Below are positions 31,801 to 35,314 of a DNA stretch of 35,314 bases, in pieces; the stretch's first letter is position 1; each line of letters starts with the position of its first letter. The position numbers and the translations under genes are program-made. This DNA is from Blautia sp. (GTDB taxonomy: Bacteria; Bacillota; Clostridia; Lachnospirales; Lachnospiraceae): the NCBI GenBank assembly GCA_023663685.1, contig JAMPHB010000014.1, positions 1 to 35,314 of the forward strand, written 5' to 3'. The notes under the pieces were generated by a model. That model was not told the DNA's origin and ran no database searches. It saw only the letters and a list, made by a program, of their open reading frames with translations.

Positions 31801-33240
31801 ATGAAATGGAAAAAAGTAGTATCAGCATTACTTGTTGGAACGATGGCATTTTCTCTGGCAGCCTGCGGCAGCGGAGACGATAGCAGCAGTAACAACAACG
31901 GCGGTGACAGCTCCCAGGCGGGCGGCACAGTGACAGATGACAACGCTGGCGGAGACGACAGCAATGCCGGCAGCACAGACGCAGAGGGCAAGCTCGTGAT
32001 CTGGACATTCACCAACGACCTGGTGGACATCGCTGCAAAGTTTACCGAGGAGACCGGAATCGAGGCAGAGGCTATCGTAGTTTCCGAGGCTGGTGACTAC
32101 CCGACCAAGATCCAGACCGCACTTTTAGCAGGCGAGACAGAGCCGGATATCATCTGCGGCGAGCCCCAGATGCTTGAGGACTTCTACGACGCAGGATTCT
32201 TTGCAAACCTTGACGACTTCGGTGCAAAGGATTACGAGGGGCAGGTTGTAGATTACGTTTGGAAGGTTGGCCAGGATGCAGACGGCACACAGAGAGCCAT
32301 CACCTACCAGATCACACCGGCAGGCTTCTATTACAGAAGAGATATTGCACAGGAAGTATTTGGAACCGACGACCCGGCAGAGGTTGGCAAGCTCTTTGCA
32401 GACTATCCGACTATTCTTGACACAGCAAAGAAGTTAAAGGACAAGGGCTACAGAATCTTCGCTTCCGACTCCGAGCTGAGCTACTTCTCAGGCGACAGCG
32501 CATGGGTAATTGACGGCAAGCTGAATGTAAGCCAGAGCAGAACCGATTACATGGATCTGGTTGTATCCCTGTATCAGGATGATCTGACCGCATACGCAAA
32601 CCAGTGGTCTACACCGTGGTATCAGGCAATGGCAGGTGAGGTGCCGATCCTGACCGCTGATATCCAGAACTACGCAGATGATTCCGTAAACGTTTGGGAT
32701 GAGGCATCCTTCAACGAGGCAACAGCAGACATGGATAAGACCAGCGTATTTGCATACGGACTTCCTTCATGGGGCGTACTTACTCTTCGTGACCATGTAG
32801 GCGATACCTCCGGCAGCTGGGGTGTATGTGCAGGACCGTGCTCAGGCTTCGGTGGTGGTACATATGTTGGTATTTCTTCCCAGTCCGAGCGTCAGCAGAC
32901 AGCATGGGAGTTCGTAAAGTTCTGTACTCTGAATCCTGATACTGCTGACTGGTGGATTGAGTTCTCCCAGGGTGATACCCCGGCTCTCGTTGCTACACTT
33001 GAGAAGCATGCCAACGACGAGAATGCAACATACGGCGGACAGAATCTGTTCAGCTTCTGGCAGGAGCAGGCTGAGCTGATCGACTACACCAAGGTTACAC
33101 GTTACGACAAGCTGATCGGCGACGCTTGGGGCACAGCAATTTCTCAGGTAAAGACTGGACAGAAGTCAAAGGACGATGCGATTGCTGAGTTCTATGACAC
33201 CGTACAGGCAACATACCCGGATCTTGTGATTGAGCGATAG
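31801..33240 (+). CDS. Sugar ABC transporter substrate-binding lipoprotein
   Basis: A 479-residue surface lipoprotein of the family 1 (MalE-like) binding proteins, which captures oligosaccharides for import. The signal is MKWKKVVSALLVGTMAFSLAAC with the lipidated Cys at 22, followed by a flexible Ser/Asn/Gly/Asp linker (23-62). The folded part starts at KLVIWTFTNDLVDIAAKFTEETGIE, typical for the family, with PTKIQTALLAGETEPDIICGE and YYRRDIAQEVFG. Aromatics such as WDEASF, SSWGVLTLRDH and NLFSFWQEQ are likely sugar contacts. AAAAGGAGG precedes the ATG. Codon use is biased toward a small set (GCA, AAG, ATC), as expected of an abundant protein. Context (phosphorylases, GH30) suggests beta-gluco-oligosaccharides as ligand. 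That is inference. Confidence 0.93.
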   Translation: MKWKKVVSALLVGTMAFSLAACGSGDDSSSNNNGGDSSQAGGTVTDDNAGGDDSNAGSTDAEGKLVIWTFTNDLVDIAAKFTEETGIEAEAIVVSEAGDYPTKIQTALLAGETEPDIICGEPQMLEDFYDAGFFANLDDFGAKDYEGQVVDYVWKVGQDADGTQRAITYQITPAGFYYRRDIAQEVFGTDDPAEVGKLFADYPTILDTAKKLKDKGYRIFASDSELSYFSGDSAWVIDGKLNVSQSRTDYMDLVVSLYQDDLTAYANQWSTPWYQAMAGEVPILTADIQNYADDSVNVWDEASFNEATADMDKTSVFAYGLPSWGVLTLRDHVGDTSGSWGVCAGPCSGFGGGTYVGISSQSERQQTAWEFVKFCTLNPDTADWWIEFSQGDTPALVATLEKHANDENATYGGQNLFSFWQEQAELIDYTKVTRYDKLIGDAWGTAISQVKTGQKSKDDAIAEFYDTVQATYPDLVIER

Positions 33241-33277
33241 TATACAGCGGAAGCTGGCAAAGTGACATGTTGACATG

Positions 33278-33307
33278 GGCAGCCCGCAGGATTGTCTGCG
33301 GGCTGCC
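33278..33307 (+). promoter_or_regulatory. Intergenic hairpin between binding protein and permease genes
   Basis: GGCAGCCCGCAG (33278-33289) pairs perfectly with CTGCGGGCTGCC (33296-33307) around a GATTGT loop. There is no T-run after it, so it is not a classical terminator. Such stems behind binding-protein genes slow 3' decay of the upstream mRNA, giving more binding protein than permease. That function is inferred from the position. Confidence 0.7.
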
Positions 33308-33333
33308 ATCACCAAGATGGGGAGATGTGGCTT

Positions 33334-34260
33334 ATGGGCAAAAAGAAGAAGGGACTTAAGACATATGACCATATGGGATATTTGTTTGTCCTGCCGTTTG
33401 TGGTTGTATTCTTGATTTTTAGCGTATATCCGGTATTCCGGACATTGTATTTGAGCTTTACAGACGCAAAAATAGCAGGCGTCGGAGAGACCCACTGGGT
33501 TTGGTTTGAAAATTATGCGCGCGCGTTTACAGATAAGTTCTTCTGGCGCGGCCTTTGGAACACAGTCAAGATCTGGGGCGTCAACATTGTTCTCCAGCTG
33601 GGTCTTGCATTTCTTTTGACTATCGTATTCAGCGATATCAAATATAAGATGAAGGGACTTAAGGTATTTCGTATTGTTTATTACCTGCCGAATTTGATTG
33701 CGGCAACCTCCATCGCATTCCTGTTCCAGACGCTTTTGGACTGGAGATATGGAACTCTTAACCAGGTTATTGCAAATATTTTTAAATTCTTCGGTGCGAC
33801 CTATAATCCAATCGACTGGATCGGAGGAGCCGGGACATCAGGCACTACAATTGCTGTGATTCAGGCATGGATGTGGTTTGGTAATTCATTCATCATGCTG
33901 ATGGCAGGCGTGCAGGGTATTCCTAAGGATTATTTTGAAGCGGCAGCGATTGACGGCGCCGGAAGATGGACGACATTTGGAAAAATCACATTACCGCTTT
34001 TAAGGCCGATGCTTATGTATGTGGCGATTACCTCCTTAATCGGTGGCCTGCAGATGTTCGATCTGCCGTACCTGATGGTGGTTCCGTCAGCTGCATCTTA
34101 CAATTCGGTATATACGGCGATTATGTACATGTATAAATTTGGATTTACCACCGGAACTACACAGACGGGCTTTGCTTCCGCAATTGCCTATGTAATCTTT
34201 ATCATTATTTTGGCAGTATCTCTGGTGCAGATGAAGCTGTTCAATAAGAAGGAGGATTAG
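33334..34260 (+). CDS. Sugar ABC transporter permease (MalF/UgpA-like)
   Basis: A 308-residue membrane protein, one of two channel subunits. The ATG at 33334 is preferred: GGGGAG (33319-33324) is nine bases upstream. An in-frame TTG at 33292 lies within the intergenic hairpin, and an ATG at 33325 is directly against the ribosome site. Six helices are predicted, the first at GYLFVLPFVVVFLIFSVYPV. The ATPase-contact loop is seen as EAAAIDGAGRWTTFGKITLPLL, the EAA motif. SLSFTDAKI-like and NTVKIWGVNIVLQLGLAF segments are usual for this family. The ATPase gene is absent from the window; a shared MsmK-type ATPase encoded elsewhere is common in Firmicutes. The second permease begins four bases after its stop. 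Confidence 0.94.
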   Translation: MGKKKKGLKTYDHMGYLFVLPFVVVFLIFSVYPVFRTLYLSFTDAKIAGVGETHWVWFENYARAFTDKFFWRGLWNTVKIWGVNIVLQLGLAFLLTIVFSDIKYKMKGLKVFRIVYYLPNLIAATSIAFLFQTLLDWRYGTLNQVIANIFKFFGATYNPIDWIGGAGTSGTTIAVIQAWMWFGNSFIMLMAGVQGIPKDYFEAAAIDGAGRWTTFGKITLPLLRPMLMYVAITSLIGGLQMFDLPYLMVVPSAASYNSVYTAIMYMYKFGFTTGTTQTGFASAIAYVIFIIILAVSLVQMKLFNKKED

Positions 34261-34264
34261 GCGT

Positions 34265-35101
34265 ATGAATGGAATCGGTTATAAGATTAAAAAAGGAATC
34301 CTCTATTTCCTGCTGACTCTCCTTGCAGTGGTGTGCTTCCTGCCGTTTTGGCTGATGATTGTCAATGCCACGAGAAGCGGAGCGGAGATTGTGACCTCCT
34401 TCTCCCTGCTTCCGAGTTCCCATATCAAGGAAAACTGGGAAGCCGTATTCAGCTATTTCAATCTGTTTCAGGGAATGTGGAACAGCATTAAGGTGGCGAT
34501 TCCTGCCACAGCGCTGGGAGCTTATTTCTCAGCATTGACGGCATATGCGCTGGCAATGTATAAGTTCAAGGGCAACAAGCTGATATTTACCGTAATCCTC
34601 ATCTTTATGATGATTCCGGGACAGCTCGGACTGATCGGTTTCTACAATCTCTGTACGAAGCTGCATCTGGTAAACTCATACATACCGTTGATTATTCCGG
34701 CAATCGCAGCTCCAGGAACAGTATTCTTCCTCAGGCAGTATGTGCTGTCGGTAATGCCTCCCTCACTGATTGAGGCGGCGAGAATCGACGGAGCGGGAGA
34801 GCTCTACATCTTCCACCGCATCGGCCTTCCGATTATGTCACCAGGTCTTGCGACCATGGCAATCATGGGCTTTATCGGGAACTGGAACAACTACCTGCTT
34901 CCCATGATCATACTGAACAAGAAGGAGAAGTTTACACTTCCGGTTATGATGGCGACCTTAAAGGCGTCCACGGAGATTACGAAAAATCAGGGTGCGATTT
35001 ATCTCGCAGTTGCAATTTCAGTAATTCCGATCCTGATTGTGTTTACCTGCTTCTCCAAGTACATTATCAGTAGTATCGCCGCAGGAGCGGTAAAGGAATA
35101 A
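34265..35101 (+). CDS. Sugar ABC transporter permease (MalG/UgpE-like)
   Basis: A 278-residue partner permease. Six helices: the first is GILYFLLTLLAVVCFLPFWLMIV, followed by the periplasm-side-equivalent loop NATRSGAEIVTSFSLLPS, typical of MalG-type subunits. The EAA loop reads LIEAARIDGAGELYIFHRIGLPIMSPG. The end FTCFSKYIISSIAAGAVKE matches the family ending (GxxxGAVKG). Its ribosome site AAGAAGGAGG lies inside the end of the previous gene, so the two permeases are translationally coupled. A strong terminator follows, making this the last gene of the glycan locus. A regulator was not found in the window. Confidence 0.95.
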   Translation: MNGIGYKIKKGILYFLLTLLAVVCFLPFWLMIVNATRSGAEIVTSFSLLPSSHIKENWEAVFSYFNLFQGMWNSIKVAIPATALGAYFSALTAYALAMYKFKGNKLIFTVILIFMMIPGQLGLIGFYNLCTKLHLVNSYIPLIIPAIAAPGTVFFLRQYVLSVMPPSLIEAARIDGAGELYIFHRIGLPIMSPGLATMAIMGFIGNWNNYLLPMIILNKKEKFTLPVMMATLKASTEITKNQGAIYLAVAISVIPILIVFTCFSKYIISSIAAGAVKE

Positions 35102-35145
35102 GCTTATTATCTTTTTTATAGTTTTTTTCTCCCCTAAAAGTATTT

Positions 35146-35186
35146 ATACGGAAAAAGACCCTGCATAGCAGGGTCTTTTTCCGTAT
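35146..35186. terminator. Strong terminator closing the transporter operon
   Basis: Positions 35146-35164 pair perfectly with 35168-35186 (19 bp, core AGACCCTGC/GCAGGGTCT) around an ATA loop. A-run and T-run inside the stem make it bidirectional in form. Confidence 0.94.
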
Positions 35187-35237
35187 CTATAAAATTTTGT
35201 TTTCATTCTCCGAATAGTTGAATTTTGAAAAATCAGA

Positions 35238-35266
35238 TTGATTTGGCAAGGTGTTCGGGATATAAT
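35238..35266 (+). promoter_or_regulatory. Promoter for a gene beyond the window
   Basis: TTGATT (35238-35243), a 17-base spacer, then TATAAT (35261-35266). It follows the terminator and points out of the window. The last 48 bases contain no gene start that I can support. Confidence 0.6.
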
Positions 35267-35314
35267 GTTTCTAAGGTCATACACCTTTTGGGAATGGCTT
35301 TTGCATTTTCTGTA

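Noticed and set aside
33292-33333. TTG start giving an 11- to 14-residue longer permease
   Set aside because: The TTG sits in the loop and stem of the intergenic hairpin with no ribosome site, while GGGGAG is correctly spaced for the ATG at 33334.

Overview
The window looks like chromosomal DNA of a Gram-positive gut-type Clostridia, most likely Lachnospiraceae. The evidence is the six-cysteine peptide SCIFF with its radical-SAM maturase, a fused SecDF, short clostridial-type NadB/NadC, strong AGGAGG ribosome sites, sigma-A type promoters, and a binding-protein sugar ABC transporter without a linked ATPase. Nearly everything is on the + strand. I see no tRNA, rRNA, CRISPR array, prophage or transposase gene. 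This assignment is by recognition of families, not by a database search.

Layout. 1-1039: a minus-strand gene for a small membrane-anchored protein, then a gene-free stretch holding a MITE-like inverted-repeat element (737-870). 1040-3686: a trigger-factor-like PPIase lipoprotein and asnS. 3817-4053: a small unknown protein with its own terminator. 4191-8660: a TIGR04086-type membrane protein, the SCIFF precursor (scfA, 47 aa), its maturase (scfB) and secDF. A nested hairpin lies between scfA and scfB. 8788-13458: glyA, serS and an unusual protein joining a PTS-EIIC-like membrane domain to an intact EAL (c-di-GMP phosphodiesterase) domain. 13531-14334: a short-chain enoyl-CoA hydratase (crt) whose promoter overlaps a perfect Rex-like palindrome. 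14550-17655: a HAD phosphatase, a GH13 enzyme and mutY.

17956-24423: UDP-galactopyranose mutase, a family 2 glycosyltransferase, nadB, nadC, a 52-aa small protein and a secreted beta-helix protein. They are tightly spaced and end at one strong terminator, so they may share a transcript. 24514-35101: a glycan-use locus with a GH94 phosphorylase, a second and divergent large phosphorylase-like protein, a GH30 beta-glycosidase, and a sugar ABC transporter (binding lipoprotein and two permeases), closed by a 19-bp stem terminator.

Working model for the last region (inference): a beta-glucan, possibly beta-1,3/1,6-linked, is imported as oligosaccharides. It is then cut inside the cell by phosphorolysis (two phosphorylases) and by hydrolysis of side linkages (GH30), which saves ATP as sugar-1-phosphate. 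The secreted beta-helix protein next door may act upstream on the polymer. The most unusual items are the divergent phosphorylase, the EIIC-EAL fusion, the SCIFF precursor with an extra cysteine, the Rex-like site at crt and the MITE-like repeat.
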